DNA of 12,606 nt from Opitutaceae bacterium (lineage in GTDB: Bacteria > Verrucomicrobiota > Verrucomicrobiia > Opitutales > Opitutaceae). The notes under the pieces were generated by a model. That model was given only the letters and a program-made list of their open reading frames with translations. It ran no database searches and was not told the DNA's origin. Shown here piece after piece: positions 1-6,476 of this stretch. A program made the translations under genes and the position numbers. Each line of letters opens with the position of its first letter. The first letter of the stretch is position 1. The stretch is from NCBI GenBank assembly GCA_031282705.1, contig JAITDF010000075.1, positions 1-12,606 on the forward strand, read 5' to 3'.

Positions 1-159
1 CAACGCCGCCTGCAATTCGCGCCAGGCCGCGCCGGCGCCGGCGGAAAGGCATTTTCCGCCCGCGTAATCGCCGAGCATCGTCTCGGCGGAGGTGGTTTCC
101 GGCGTGGTCTCCGGCGCGGTTTCCGGCGCGGTTTCCGGTGTGATTTTCGGAGCGGGCAT
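1..159 (-). CDS. N-terminal fragment of an unidentified protein (cut by window edge)
   Basis: An open frame reads leftward from ATG at 157-159 to the window edge, giving 53 residues with no stop. Residues 2-22 are a low-complexity Pro/Glu/Thr tail (PKITPETAPETAPETTPETT region) encoded by a 12-bp tandem repeat. After this the sequence becomes ordinary (ETMLGDYAGGKCLSAGAGAA and onward), as if a folded domain starts near residue 24. There is no signal peptide or membrane segment in the visible part. No clear Shine-Dalgarno sequence precedes the ATG, as for most genes in this window. I do not recognise the family, and too little is visible to assign a function. The start could lie further downstream, at the Met in SAETMLGDY, if the PET repeat is not translated. 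Confidence 0.6.
   Translation of the reverse strand, partial: MPAPKITPETAPETAPETTPETTSAETMLGDYAGGKCLSAGAGAAWRELQAAL
95..142. repeat. Four tandem 12-bp units (PETA/PETT coding repeat)
   Basis: Units of the form GTTTCCGGCGCG occur at 95-106, 107-118, 119-130 and 131-142 with one to three substitutions each. Read on the minus strand they encode repeated four-residue PETA/PETT units near the N-terminus of the partial gene. The repeat keeps the frame, so copy number could change without a frameshift. Confidence 0.85.
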
Positions 160-270
160 TCGGACAATTTAAAACGCCCCCGCCGGCGGACAAGCGGTTT
201 TTGAAAACGGCACGGATTATATCTTTGGCACTCCGACCCCGCCCTGCAAGAACCACGCCGGCTCCGGCAA

Positions 271-318
271 AGCAGGGCAAGCACCCCGATTGCCAGACGG
301 CGGCAAGATGCCGCCGCC
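271..318 (+). repeat. REP-like 48-bp dispersed repeat, copy A
   Basis: These 48 bases match 7866-7913 at 35 of 48 positions without gaps. They share the opening AGCAGGGCAAGC, the middle TGCC-GACGG and the ending GATGC--CCGCC. Both copies place a short hairpin at the same point; here it is GGCGGC (299-304) and GCCGCC (310-315) around a 5-nt loop. The two copies sit in different intergenic gaps. Confidence 0.5.
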
Positions 319-390
319 GCCTTGGAAGCCGCGCTCTTTTTTCCCAGTGCCGGTGCCGGCGGTGGCGGCGGCGGCGGGCTGGGGCGGACG

Positions 391-421
391 ACGGCACTCG
401 ACGGCAGTCGACGGCAGTCGA
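391..421. repeat. Three tandem copies of a 10-bp unit (ACGGCAGTCG)
   Basis: ACGGCACTCG, ACGGCAGTCG and ACGGCAGTCG lie head to tail at 391-420, followed by A. The core GCAGTCGA also occurs in the 16-bp direct repeats on the other side of the neighbouring four-helix gene (1243-1278). The gene is therefore bracketed by related short repeats. Confidence 0.75.
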
Positions 422-465
422 GGGGGGGAACGGGGCGGGGCGGGGCGGCGAGATGCGGAGCGGGG

Positions 466-1206
466 TTATGTTTTGGGAACAGGGCGGACGCCCTTGCATT
501 TTGGGTAGGCGGTGCAGCCCCAGAAATCGGCGCCGGCGTTGGGGCCGGTTCTGGCTTTGCGGCATTTCATCGGGGCGCCGCATTCGGGGCAGACGGGGGC
601 GTCTTCCTGCCGGGCGCGGGTTTCGACGCGGGTGGCGGTGAGTTTTTCGCGGAAGCCGCCTTCTTTTTCAAAGGTGTTTCCTTGCGCGGCGAGTTGTCGC
701 GCGAGCATGTGCAGGAGGCGGCGCAGGAGGATGAGCAGGGCGTTGGCGCGGGTGTCGGCGTCGGGGGAGTCGAGCCAGCGGGCGAATTTTTCCTGTTGGG
801 CGAGAAGATGCGCGCAAGAGTCGTGGACGAGGTCGCCGGTGAAATCGGCGCGGTCGAGGCGGATGGCGAAGACGGCTTGGGCTTCGGGGGAGTTTTTGGG
901 CCAGGGGAGTCTGCCGCGCTGGAGGAGCCAGTCCTCGTAGTCGCCTTGCAATTCCATGAGGGATGCGCGGGCGACATCGGTGAGTTTCATTTCGGTTTCC
1001 TTGGAGGTCGCGGAACGGGCGGAACCTTCGGCGATGTTGGCTTTGCCGGAGCGGGCGGCTTGGGTCATCTGGTCGAACTGGCGGCCGGTGGGGTCGAGTT
1101 CGCGGGTGAGGAATTTTTGGCAAAAGCGGCGCGTGGCGAATTGCACGATGCCGGCGAGCACCCAGGTGTCGAGGCGGCGGTAGCCGGCGGAGGGGTCGAA
1201 TCGCAT
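466..1206 (-). CDS. Four-helix-bundle 'suffix' protein with C-terminal C4 zinc finger
   Basis: This is a 246-residue cytoplasmic protein. Residues about 9-100 match the four-helix-bundle family related to 23S rRNA intervening-sequence proteins and Avd. The diagnostic segment is ARSGKANIAEGSARSATSKE at 51-70, followed by MELQGDYEDWL at 84-94. Residues 100-195 are helical and charged, the extra 'suffix' region. Residues 204-240 form a topoisomerase-type C4 zinc finger with Cys206, Cys209, Cys231 and Cys237 (CPEC ... CTAYPKC). The zinc finger suggests nucleic-acid binding, which is inference; no activity is established to my knowledge. The ATG at 1204-1206 begins a conserved-looking N-terminus (MRFDPSAGYRRLDTWVLAG) but has no clear Shine-Dalgarno sequence. 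Its upstream region holds paired 16-bp repeats that may be its operator. A terminator separates it from pckG, so it is probably its own transcription unit. Confidence 0.92.
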   Translation of the reverse strand: MRFDPSAGYRRLDTWVLAGIVQFATRRFCQKFLTRELDPTGRQFDQMTQAARSGKANIAEGSARSATSKETEMKLTDVARASLMELQGDYEDWLLQRGRLPWPKNSPEAQAVFAIRLDRADFTGDLVHDSCAHLLAQQEKFARWLDSPDADTRANALLILLRRLLHMLARQLAAQGNTFEKEGGFREKLTATRVETRARQEDAPVCPECGAPMKCRKARTGPNAGADFWGCTAYPKCKGVRPVPKT

Positions 1207-1242
1207 GTTGGGAGCGGTTTTTTTGGGGATTTTTTCGATGGC

Positions 1243-1278
1243 AATCGATTGCAGTCGATTAAAATCGATTGCAGTCGA
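1243..1278 (-). promoter_or_regulatory. Paired 16-bp direct repeats upstream of the four-helix gene (candidate operator)
   Basis: AATCGATTGCAGTCGA occurs exactly at 1243-1258 and 1263-1278, a spacing of 20 bp or about two helical turns. Each copy contains the palindrome AATCGATT, and GCAATCGATT (1241-1250) is inverted as AATCGATTGC (1263-1272). The pair lies 37-72 bp upstream of the start codon of the leftward four-helix gene. Such helically phased repeats are typical of regulator binding sites. No regulator is identified. Confidence 0.45.
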
Positions 1279-1314
1279 AAAAAAACTGCCGGCGCCGAAA
1301 TCGGCGCCGGCAGT
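1278..1314 (-). terminator. Intrinsic terminator for pckG (minus strand)
   Basis: ACTGCCGGCGCCGA (1285-1298) and TCGGCGCCGGCAGT (1301-1314) are perfect reverse complements with a 2-nt loop. Read on the minus strand, the GC-rich stem is followed immediately by a run of eight T (1285-1278). It lies about 110 nt past the pckG stop and before the four-helix gene promoter region. Confidence 0.9.
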
Positions 1315-1421
1315 GAATAGACGCGGGCGGCAGGCGGCTTGCGCGGGCGGGCGTCAGGCGGCGGCTTGCGGTGTGCTTCGCCACCCGGCACACGGGGCGC
1401 GTGGCGCGCCGGTGCCGGCTG

Positions 1422-3263
1422 TCAGCCGAGGCGCGCTTTTAGCGCGTCGCGCTGGGCGTTTAGTTCGGCGGGGAGTTTGGCACCGACTTTGGCGAAGAAA
1501 ATCGCCTGGTCGGCGACTTCGGCTTTCCATTTGGCGGTGTCAACGGCCTGGAGTTCGTCGAAGGCGGCCTTGGTGAAGTCGGAGCCGGACCAGTCGAGGT
1601 CCTCATACGAGGGCTGGTAGCCGATGGGGGTCTCGACGGCCTTGGCGCAGTCGCAGCCGATGGCGCGGCCGACAATCCACTTGAGGACGCGGGCGTTTTC
1701 GCCGAAGCCGGGCCACATGAATTTGCCGGCGGCGTCCTTGCGGAACCAGTTCACGTGGAAGACGGCGGGCATCTTTTTGACTTTTCCGGCCATGTTGAGC
1801 CAGTGCTGGAAGTAGTCGCCGATGTGGTAGCCGCAGAAGGGCAGCATGGCCATCGGGTCGCGGCGGACTTTGCCGACGGTGCCGGCGGCGGCGGCGGTCA
1901 TTTCGGAGCCCATCGTGGCGGCGATGTAAACGCCCTGCTTCCAGCTTTTCGCCTGATAGACGAGGGGCATGGTGTCGGGGCGGCGGCCGCCGAAGATGAA
2001 GGCGCTGATGGGCACGCCGGCGGGGTCTTCCCACGCGGGGTCGATGGTCGGGCACTGGGAGGCGGGCGCGGTGAAGCGGGAGTTGGCATGCGCGGCCTTG
2101 ACGGGTTTGCCGTCGGGGCCGAGCTTGCCGGGCGTCCAGTCGTTGCCCTGCCAGTCGATGAGGTGCGCGGGGGGCTCGTCGGTCATGCCTTCCCACCACA
2201 CGCCGCCGTCGTCGGTGAGGGCGACGTTGGTGAAGATGGTGTTTTTCGCGAGCGAGGCCATGGCGTTCGGGTTGGTCTTGACGGAGGTGCCGGGGGCGAC
2301 GCCGAAGAAGCCGGCCTCGGGGTTGATGGCGCGGAGGACGCCGGCGGCGTCGGGTTTGATCCATGCGATGTCGTCGCCGACGGTCCAGACCTTCCAGCCT
2401 TTTTCGAGGAGGGCCGGTGGCGGGATGAGCATGGCGAAGTTGGTCTTGCCGCAGGCGGAGGGGAAGGCGGCGGAGACGTAGGTGCGGTCACCTTTCGGGC
2501 TTTCGACGCCGAGGATGAGCATGTGCTCGGCCATCCAGCCTTCGTCGCGCGCCATGTTGGAGGCGATGCGGAGGGCGAAGCATTTTTTGCCGAGGAGGGC
2601 GTTGCCGCCGTAGCCGGAGCCGTAGGACCAGATTTCGCGGGTCTCGGGGAAGTGGACGATGTATTTTTCCTTGTTGCAGGGCCAGATGACGTCCTTCTGG
2701 CCGGGCGCGAGGGGGGCGCCGACGGAGTGCATGCAGGGGACGAAGGGTTTTTCGTCCTTGTCGATTTCGGTGATCACGGCGGCGCCGATGCGGGCCATGA
2801 TGCGCATGTTGACGACGACGTAGGCGGAGTCGGTGAGTTCGACGCCGATCTGGGCGATGGGGGAGCCGATGGGGCCCATGCTGTAGGGGAGGACATACAG
2901 GGTGCGCCCCTTCATGCAGCCTTTGAATAGGCCGGCGAGGCGGGCGCGCATGGCGACGGGGTCCTCCCAGTTGTTGGTCGGGCCGGCGTCGTCCTTGGAC
3001 TTGGAGCAGATGAAGGTGCGCTCCTCTACGCGGGCGACGTCGCCGGCGTCGGAGCGGGCGTAGTGGCAGCCAGGCCAGAGTTTTTCGTTGAGTTTGATGA
3101 AGGTGCCGGCCTTCACGAGGGCGGCGCAGAGGGCGTCGTTTTCCTCCTGCGAGCCGTCCACCCAGTGGACGTTGGCGGGCTCGCAGAGGGCGACCATTTT
3201 TTCAACCCAGCTTAGGAGCTTCGGGTTTTTGCTGAGGGGGACGGAGGGATTTCTCTGGCTCAT
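1422..3263 (-). CDS. pckG: Phosphoenolpyruvate carboxykinase, GTP-dependent
   Basis: This cytosolic enzyme converts oxaloacetate plus GTP to phosphoenolpyruvate, CO2 and GDP, the entry step of gluconeogenesis. The protein has 613 residues, normal for GTP-type enzymes (about 600-620) and longer than ATP-type ones. Visible signatures are the R-loop ([11 protein letters not shown], 70-80), the substrate region SYGSGYGGN (213-221), the P-loop FPSACGKTN (267-275) with the GTP-class reactive Cys271, and the metal-binding VGDDIAW (295-301). Further on are [14 protein letters not shown] (314-327), FGGRRP (424-429) and the mobile lid region about 452-473. The sequence appears intact from end to end. 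The ATG at 3261-3263 gives the expected N-terminus ([11 protein letters not shown]), but no Shine-Dalgarno sequence is evident. It is transcribed alone and ends at the hairpin at 1278-1314. Its leader contains GT-rich repeats. Confidence 0.98.
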   Translation of the reverse strand: MSQRNPSVPLSKNPKLLSWVEKMVALCEPANVHWVDGSQEENDALCAALVKAGTFIKLNEKLWPGCHYARSDAGDVARVEERTFICSKSKDDAGPTNNWEDPVAMRARLAGLFKGCMKGRTLYVLPYSMGPIGSPIAQIGVELTDSAYVVVNMRIMARIGAAVITEIDKDEKPFVPCMHSVGAPLAPGQKDVIWPCNKEKYIVHFPETREIWSYGSGYGGNALLGKKCFALRIASNMARDEGWMAEHMLILGVESPKGDRTYVSAAFPSACGKTNFAMLIPPPALLEKGWKVWTVGDDIAWIKPDAAGVLRAINPEAGFFGVAPGTSVKTNPNAMASLAKNTIFTNVALTDDGGVWWEGMTDEPPAHLIDWQGNDWTPGKLGPDGKPVKAAHANSRFTAPASQCPTIDPAWEDPAGVPISAFIFGGRRPDTMPLVYQAKSWKQGVYIAATMGSEMTAAAAGTVGKVRRDPMAMLPFCGYHIGDYFQHWLNMAGKVKKMPAVFHVNWFRKDAAGKFMWPGFGENARVLKWIVGRAIGCDCAKAVETPIGYQPSYEDLDWSGSDFTKAAFDELQAVDTAKWKAEVADQAIFFAKVGAKLPAELNAQRDALKARLG

Positions 3264-3295
3264 AGTTTTCTGTTTTATGGTTTCTGGTTCGTGCA

Positions 3296-3356
3296 GTGTG
3301 TCTGACGAAAGGTGTGTGTGGAAAAGGTGGGTGAAGGTGTGTGTGTCTGTGTGTGG
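3296..3356. repeat. GT-rich tract in the pckG leader
   Basis: A run dominated by GTGTGT, including two copies of GGTGTGTGTG (near 3311 and 3335), lies 33-93 bp upstream of the pckG start. On the transcribed strand it would be a CA-rich, largely unstructured leader. It has no obvious protein-coding or terminator character. Confidence 0.6.
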
Positions 3357-3504
3357 TTGCCGGTTGAAATCTGCGGGTTCGCGCCCGGATTTCTCCGGGG
3401 GAATCGCCTAACTTGGCAAAGGTTTCATCGCGTTCCCAGTAAAAAAAAATGTGGATGCTGAAAGGGATGTGATTCAAAGCGATGGCACCCCCGCCCGCCG
3501 GAAT

Positions 3505-3690
3505 CTTTCATCTTTATTCGTTCGCGTTTTCGTTCCTCGCTTATCGTTTCTCGTTTCTCGTTTGCCGTTCCTCTTTCGCTTTCGCTTTCCTCTTTCTCCC
3601 TGCTCGGGCCTGACGAAAGATGAAGATAGAGAGAAAGACGAAAGAGAACGATGAACGATAAGCGATGAACGATGAACGAATAAAGGGGCG
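3505..3690. repeat. Long imperfect inverted repeat built from short CGTTC/GAACG units
   Basis: The left half (3505-3600) is pyrimidine-rich and full of TCGTTC/TCGTTTC units. The right half (3608-3690) is purine-rich and full of ATGAACG units. Three collinear blocks pair: CTTTATTCGTTC (3512-3523) with GAACGAATAAAG (3674-3685), TCGCTTATCGT (3537-3547) with ACGATAAGCGA (3655-3665), and CGTTCCTCTTTCG (3566-3578) with CGAAAGAGAACG (3639-3650, one base shorter). The result is a hairpin-capable structure of about 180 bp with a degenerate 6-8 bp repeat as its building block. No open frame of quality spans it. Confidence 0.8.
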
Positions 3691-3847
3691 GACGGAAAGA
3701 CCTGCGGGCATGTTGACCTTGGGCAACAGGTGTCCATGGGTCTTTCCGCAAAAATCGTAATTGCGGCATCACTTCGGATGACTTTGCTGTCACCTTCGGA
3801 AAAGCACCTCCGCTGCCAAAAATTTAAGAACCGCCTCCCTTCACTCC

Positions 3848-5794
3848 ATGGATTTCTTTCAAGCCCAGGACAACGCCCGCAAAAAATCCGGCCGCCTCGT
3901 CTTCCTCTACCTCGCGGCTGTCGTCGCGATCATCCTCTCCATCTACGCCGTCCTCATCCTCTCGCTGACCGGCGCCTCCGGCGGCGACCACCCTTGCCCG
4001 CCGGACGCGCCCTTCCTTGCCCGCTACTGGAACCCCCAACTCTTCCTCGGCACCGCCGGCATCACCGCCGCCGTCATCGCGCTCGGCAGCCTCTTCAAAA
4101 TCATCTCGCTGCGCGGCGGCGGCGGAGTCGTCGCGAGGTCGGTCGGCGGCATCCTCGTCACGCCCAACACCACCGACCCGCAAAAACGCCGGCTCGTGAA
4201 CGTCGTCGAGGAAATGGCCGTCGCCGCCGGCGTGCGCGTCCCCGAAATCTACATCCTCCCCGAGCAAGGCATCAACGCCTTCGCCGCCGGCTACTCGCCC
4301 GACGACGCCGCCGTGGCCGTCACCCAGGGCGCGCTCGACACCCTCACCCGCGACGAACTCCAGGGCGTCGTCGCGCACGAATTCAGCCACATCCTCAACG
4401 GCGACATGCGGCTCAACATCCGCCTCATCGGCCTGCTCTTCGGCATCTTCCTCCTCACCCTTATCGGACGTGTCGTCCTGCGCGCCGTCTCCTCCTCCGG
4501 CTCGCGCCGCTCCGGCGGCAAGAAAGGCGGCGGCATCGCCATCTTCCTCATCCTCGGCCTCGCGCTCATCCTCGTCGGCTACATTGGCGTTTTCTTCGGA
4601 CGCATCATCCAGGCCGCCGTCTCGCGCCAGCGCGAATTTCTCGCCGACGCCTCCGCCGTGCAATTCACGCGCAATCCCGACGGCATCGCCGGCGCGCTCC
4701 GCAAGATCGGCGCGCGCGCCGCCGGCTCCCGCATCGCCAACGCGCACGCCACCGAGACCAGCCACATGTTTTTCGCCAGCGCGCTCCGCAGCTCCTTCGG
4801 CGGACTCTTCGCCACGCACCCGCCGCTCGCCGAGCGCATCAAGGCCATCGACCCCTCCTTCGACGGCGATTTTTCCGCCAAACCCAAACCGCCCGCCGGC
4901 ACTGGAGCCGGCGCCGGCGAACCGCCCGTGCGCAACCCCGTCCGTTTCTCGCCTCTGCCGAACCCCTTCGGCGCGGCCCCGCCCATTCCCTCCTCCGCAT
5001 TCCTCGCCTCGCTCGCTGTCGCTTCCGCGCCAAACCCCTCGCTTGGCGCCGCGACGCTCGAAGCCATTCCGCCCGCGCTCCGCGAGACCGCCCGCGACCC
5101 CGAACGCGTCCGCGCCCTTGTCCTCGCGCTCCTCCGCGACACCGCCGACGCCGCGGTCGCCGCGAAACAGCAAACGATCGCCGACCGCGTGCTCGCCACC
5201 ACCGAACGCGCGACCTACGCCGCCGCGCTGCCGCCCGCCGCGGCCCTGCCCGCCCGCGCCCGCCTCCCGCTGCTCGACCTCGCGCTGCCCGCGCTCCGCG
5301 CGCTCCCGCCCGCGCAAATCGAATCCTTCCTCCAGGCCGTGGACGCGTTCATCGCCGCCGACGGCAGGACCAGCCTCGCCGAATTCGCGCTCCGCCGGGT
5401 CATCCAGCGCAACCTCCGCCCGCCCGAACGCAACCCGCGCCTTGCCACCGCCGCCGCGCCGCTCGCCGCCGAGATCAGCCTGCTCCTCAGCGCGATCGCC
5501 CACGCCGGCGCCGCCGTCCCCGAATCCGCCGTGCGCGCCTTCGCCGCCGGCGCGGGAAAATTCGACGGGACCGTCCGGCCAAAGCTCGCCCTCCAACCCG
5601 TCGGCAACGCCGACCCCGACGCCCTCATCCGCGCGCTCGACCGGCTCGACCACACCTCGCCCGCCGTCAAAAAAACGCTCCTCTCCGCGCTTGCCGCCGC
5701 CGCTGCCGCCGACGCCAGCATCGCCCCGTCCGAAATCGAAATCCTCCGCGCCACCGCCGCCGCCCTGAACTGCCCCGCCCCGCCCGTCCGGTGA
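3848..5794 (+). CDS. Membrane M48-family zinc metalloprotease with TerB-like C-terminal region
   Basis: This 648-residue protein has an HtpX/Ste24-like M48 protease domain in its first half. Membrane segments are predicted at about 17-40, 64-88, 189-212 and 228-250. The zinc site is HEFSH (His177, Glu178, His181), with the third ligand Glu263 in REFLADASA. THPPLAERI (323-331) is the usual late M48 motif. A Pro/Ala-rich linker (about 340-400) leads to an Ala-rich helical region. There, FIAADGRTSLAEFAL (501-515) and ADASIAPSEIEIL (621-633) resemble the two acidic metal-binding repeats of TerB-like domains. Members of this family act on damaged or misassembled membrane proteins; the exact substrate here is unknown. 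No Shine-Dalgarno sequence is seen before ATG 3848. Its TGA overlaps the GTG of the next gene, implying co-translation. Confidence 0.95.
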   Translation: MDFFQAQDNARKKSGRLVFLYLAAVVAIILSIYAVLILSLTGASGGDHPCPPDAPFLARYWNPQLFLGTAGITAAVIALGSLFKIISLRGGGGVVARSVGGILVTPNTTDPQKRRLVNVVEEMAVAAGVRVPEIYILPEQGINAFAAGYSPDDAAVAVTQGALDTLTRDELQGVVAHEFSHILNGDMRLNIRLIGLLFGIFLLTLIGRVVLRAVSSSGSRRSGGKKGGGIAIFLILGLALILVGYIGVFFGRIIQAAVSRQREFLADASAVQFTRNPDGIAGALRKIGARAAGSRIANAHATETSHMFFASALRSSFGGLFATHPPLAERIKAIDPSFDGDFSAKPKPPAGTGAGAGEPPVRNPVRFSPLPNPFGAAPPIPSSAFLASLAVASAPNPSLGAATLEAIPPALRETARDPERVRALVLALLRDTADAAVAAKQQTIADRVLATTERATYAAALPPAAALPARARLPLLDLALPALRALPPAQIESFLQAVDAFIAADGRTSLAEFALRRVIQRNLRPPERNPRLATAAAPLAAEISLLLSAIAHAGAAVPESAVRAFAAGAGKFDGTVRPKLALQPVGNADPDALIRALDRLDHTSPAVKKTLLSALAAAAAADASIAPSEIEILRATAAALNCPAPPVR

Positions 5795-6252
5795 AGCTGC
5801 CGCAGGCAAATAAAAACCGGTTTTCGTTTCCACCGATTGCGCGGATTATAATCCAGCTCGCGCTCTCCGTCTGGGTGGTGCCAAGTTACCCAATCGTGGC
5901 GGCAGTCGCAATTGCAGGATTCCACGAAGTTTTGTTTGGTTATGCTCCCTGCTCTTTGGAAGGTTGCCTGATTATTTTCGGCGCTATCATCGGTGGCCCC
6001 GCCATCTTCCTGTCAATCTTCGTCCGCACGCCCGCGCGTTGGCTAAGAAATTTGCTCATCATCGGTTTGATTGGCGGCTCCTGCGAAATGATCATGCTTC
6101 TATGCACCGGCGGTGTTTTTGGCCACGGTATCACGGCCACTATTTGCGTCGCATGGATAAACGGCGGCCCGTTGCTCGTCGCCATCTGGAACCTGTGGCG
6201 CCTGTGGAAAAACCCGCGGACCGGCACTGCGCCCGCAAAAGGCATTTTGTAA
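5791..6252 (+). CDS. Small four-helix integral membrane protein, coupled to the M48 gene
   Basis: The frame starts at GTG 5791-5793, overlapping the upstream TGA as GTGA, and runs 153 codons to TAA 6250-6252. The same frame is open far upstream, but the translation there is an Arg/Pro-rich shadow of the protease gene, so the overlap start is the sensible one. Four hydrophobic segments are visible at about 17-42, 57-77, 87-108 and 115-137, with short charged ends (VKLPQANKNR; RLWKNPRTGTAPAK). I do not recognise a family. Base composition is less GC-rich than in the protease gene. Overlap with a membrane protease suggests a partner, regulator or substrate role, which is inference only. The stop codon lies at the edge of an inverted-repeat element (6250-6381), so the C-terminus may have been altered by its insertion. 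Confidence 0.75.
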   Translation: MKLPQANKNRFSFPPIARIIIQLALSVWVVPSYPIVAAVAIAGFHEVLFGYAPCSLEGCLIIFGAIIGGPAIFLSIFVRTPARWLRNLLIIGLIGGSCEMIMLLCTGGVFGHGITATICVAWINGGPLLVAIWNLWRLWKNPRTGTAPAKGIL

Positions 6253-6381
6253 CTGATGTTACGCAGTCGGCAGATTTTAGTAGGGCGGTCTCGCCGAGAC
6301 CGCTGTCGTTTGCCTCGTGGTGCTCGCGGCGGGCTCGGCGAGACCGCCCTACCAAAACTGGCCGCCGCGTGACATCAGTTA
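6250..6381. mobile_element. TA-flanked MITE-like inverted-repeat element (~130 bp)
   Basis: The outer arms AACTGATGTTACGC (6251-6264) and GCGTGACATCAGTT (6367-6380) match in 13 of 14 positions as reverse complements. The inner arms 6271-6298 and 6334-6360 (core TAGGGCGGTCTCGCCGAG) pair with one gap and one mismatch. The 6-nt spacers between outer and inner arms are symmetrically placed, and a loop of about 35 nt separates the halves. TA occurs at both ends (6250-6251 and 6380-6381), as expected of a TA-targeting element. The arm core is itself palindromic (GCGGTCTCGGCGAGACCGC). It encodes no protein and may also act as a two-way terminator between the convergent genes. Confidence 0.7.
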
Positions 6382-6476
6382 ATAAAACCAGCCGTTTATT
6401 TCGCGTCTTCTTGTGTTTTTTCGCGGTTAAAAACTGATTTTTAGAGATTCCCGCCGGGGGGAACCGGCATGACGCG

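Larger units (their letters stand above)
160..465. other. Gene-free gap with GC-rich repeats
   Basis: No convincing gene is seen. Several open frames exist on both strands, but their translations are Arg/Ala/Gly-rich and typical of shadow frames in GC-rich DNA. The gap contains one copy of a dispersed 48-bp REP-like repeat (271-318), a GGC-rich stretch around 356-380, a 10-bp tandem repeat (391-421) and a G-rich run (421-450). It should hold the promoter of the partial leftward gene and the 3' end signal of the four-helix gene. I could not identify a convincing -35/-10 pair or a T-tailed hairpin for either. Confidence 0.6.
3264..3847. other. 584-bp divergent intergenic region
   Basis: This gap separates the starts of pckG (leftward) and the M48 protease gene (rightward), so it should hold both promoters. 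I could not place a convincing -35/-10 pair. TTGACC at 3713-3718 is a possible -35 for the rightward gene, but no good -10 follows it. Contents are a GT-rich tract (about 3296-3356), a small hairpin CCCGGA/TCCGGG (3384-3399), and a long imperfect inverted repeat of pyrimidine-rich and purine-rich arms (about 3505-3690). Open frames crossing this region (for example 3202-3477 and 3425-3793 on the minus strand) are low-complexity and I do not regard them as genes. Confidence 0.65.

Noticed and set aside
391..421. CRISPR-like array
   Set aside because: The 10-bp units are contiguous without spacers and far too short.
466..1206. Diversity-generating retroelement, suggested by the Avd-like four-helix fold
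   Set aside because: No reverse transcriptase, template repeat or variable repeat was seen in the window, and the suffix plus zinc finger differ from Avd.
322..1320. Long plus-strand open frame (332 codons) opposite the four-helix gene
   Set aside because: Its translation is Gly/Ala/Glu-rich without motifs, while the minus strand gives a recognisable two-domain protein. It is a shadow frame of GC-rich DNA.
1755..2930. 391-codon plus-strand open frame opposite pckG
   Set aside because: It is low-complexity Gly/Ala/Asp/Val and antisense to a complete, motif-rich PEP carboxykinase.
3202..3477. Small minus-strand frame overlapping the pckG start
   Set aside because: It mixes pckG antiphase sequence with the CA-rich leader (His/Thr/Pro runs) and has no recognisable domain or start signal.
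3824..5833. 669-codon minus-strand frame opposite the M48 gene
   Set aside because: It is Gly/Glu/Asp-rich shadow sequence; the plus strand has HEFSH and REFLAD motifs and membrane helices.
3730..6252. 840-codon plus-strand frame covering the protease gene
   Set aside because: The first part is Arg/Pro-rich shadow of the M48 gene. Only the segment from GTG 5791 onward reads as a real membrane protein and is annotated as such.
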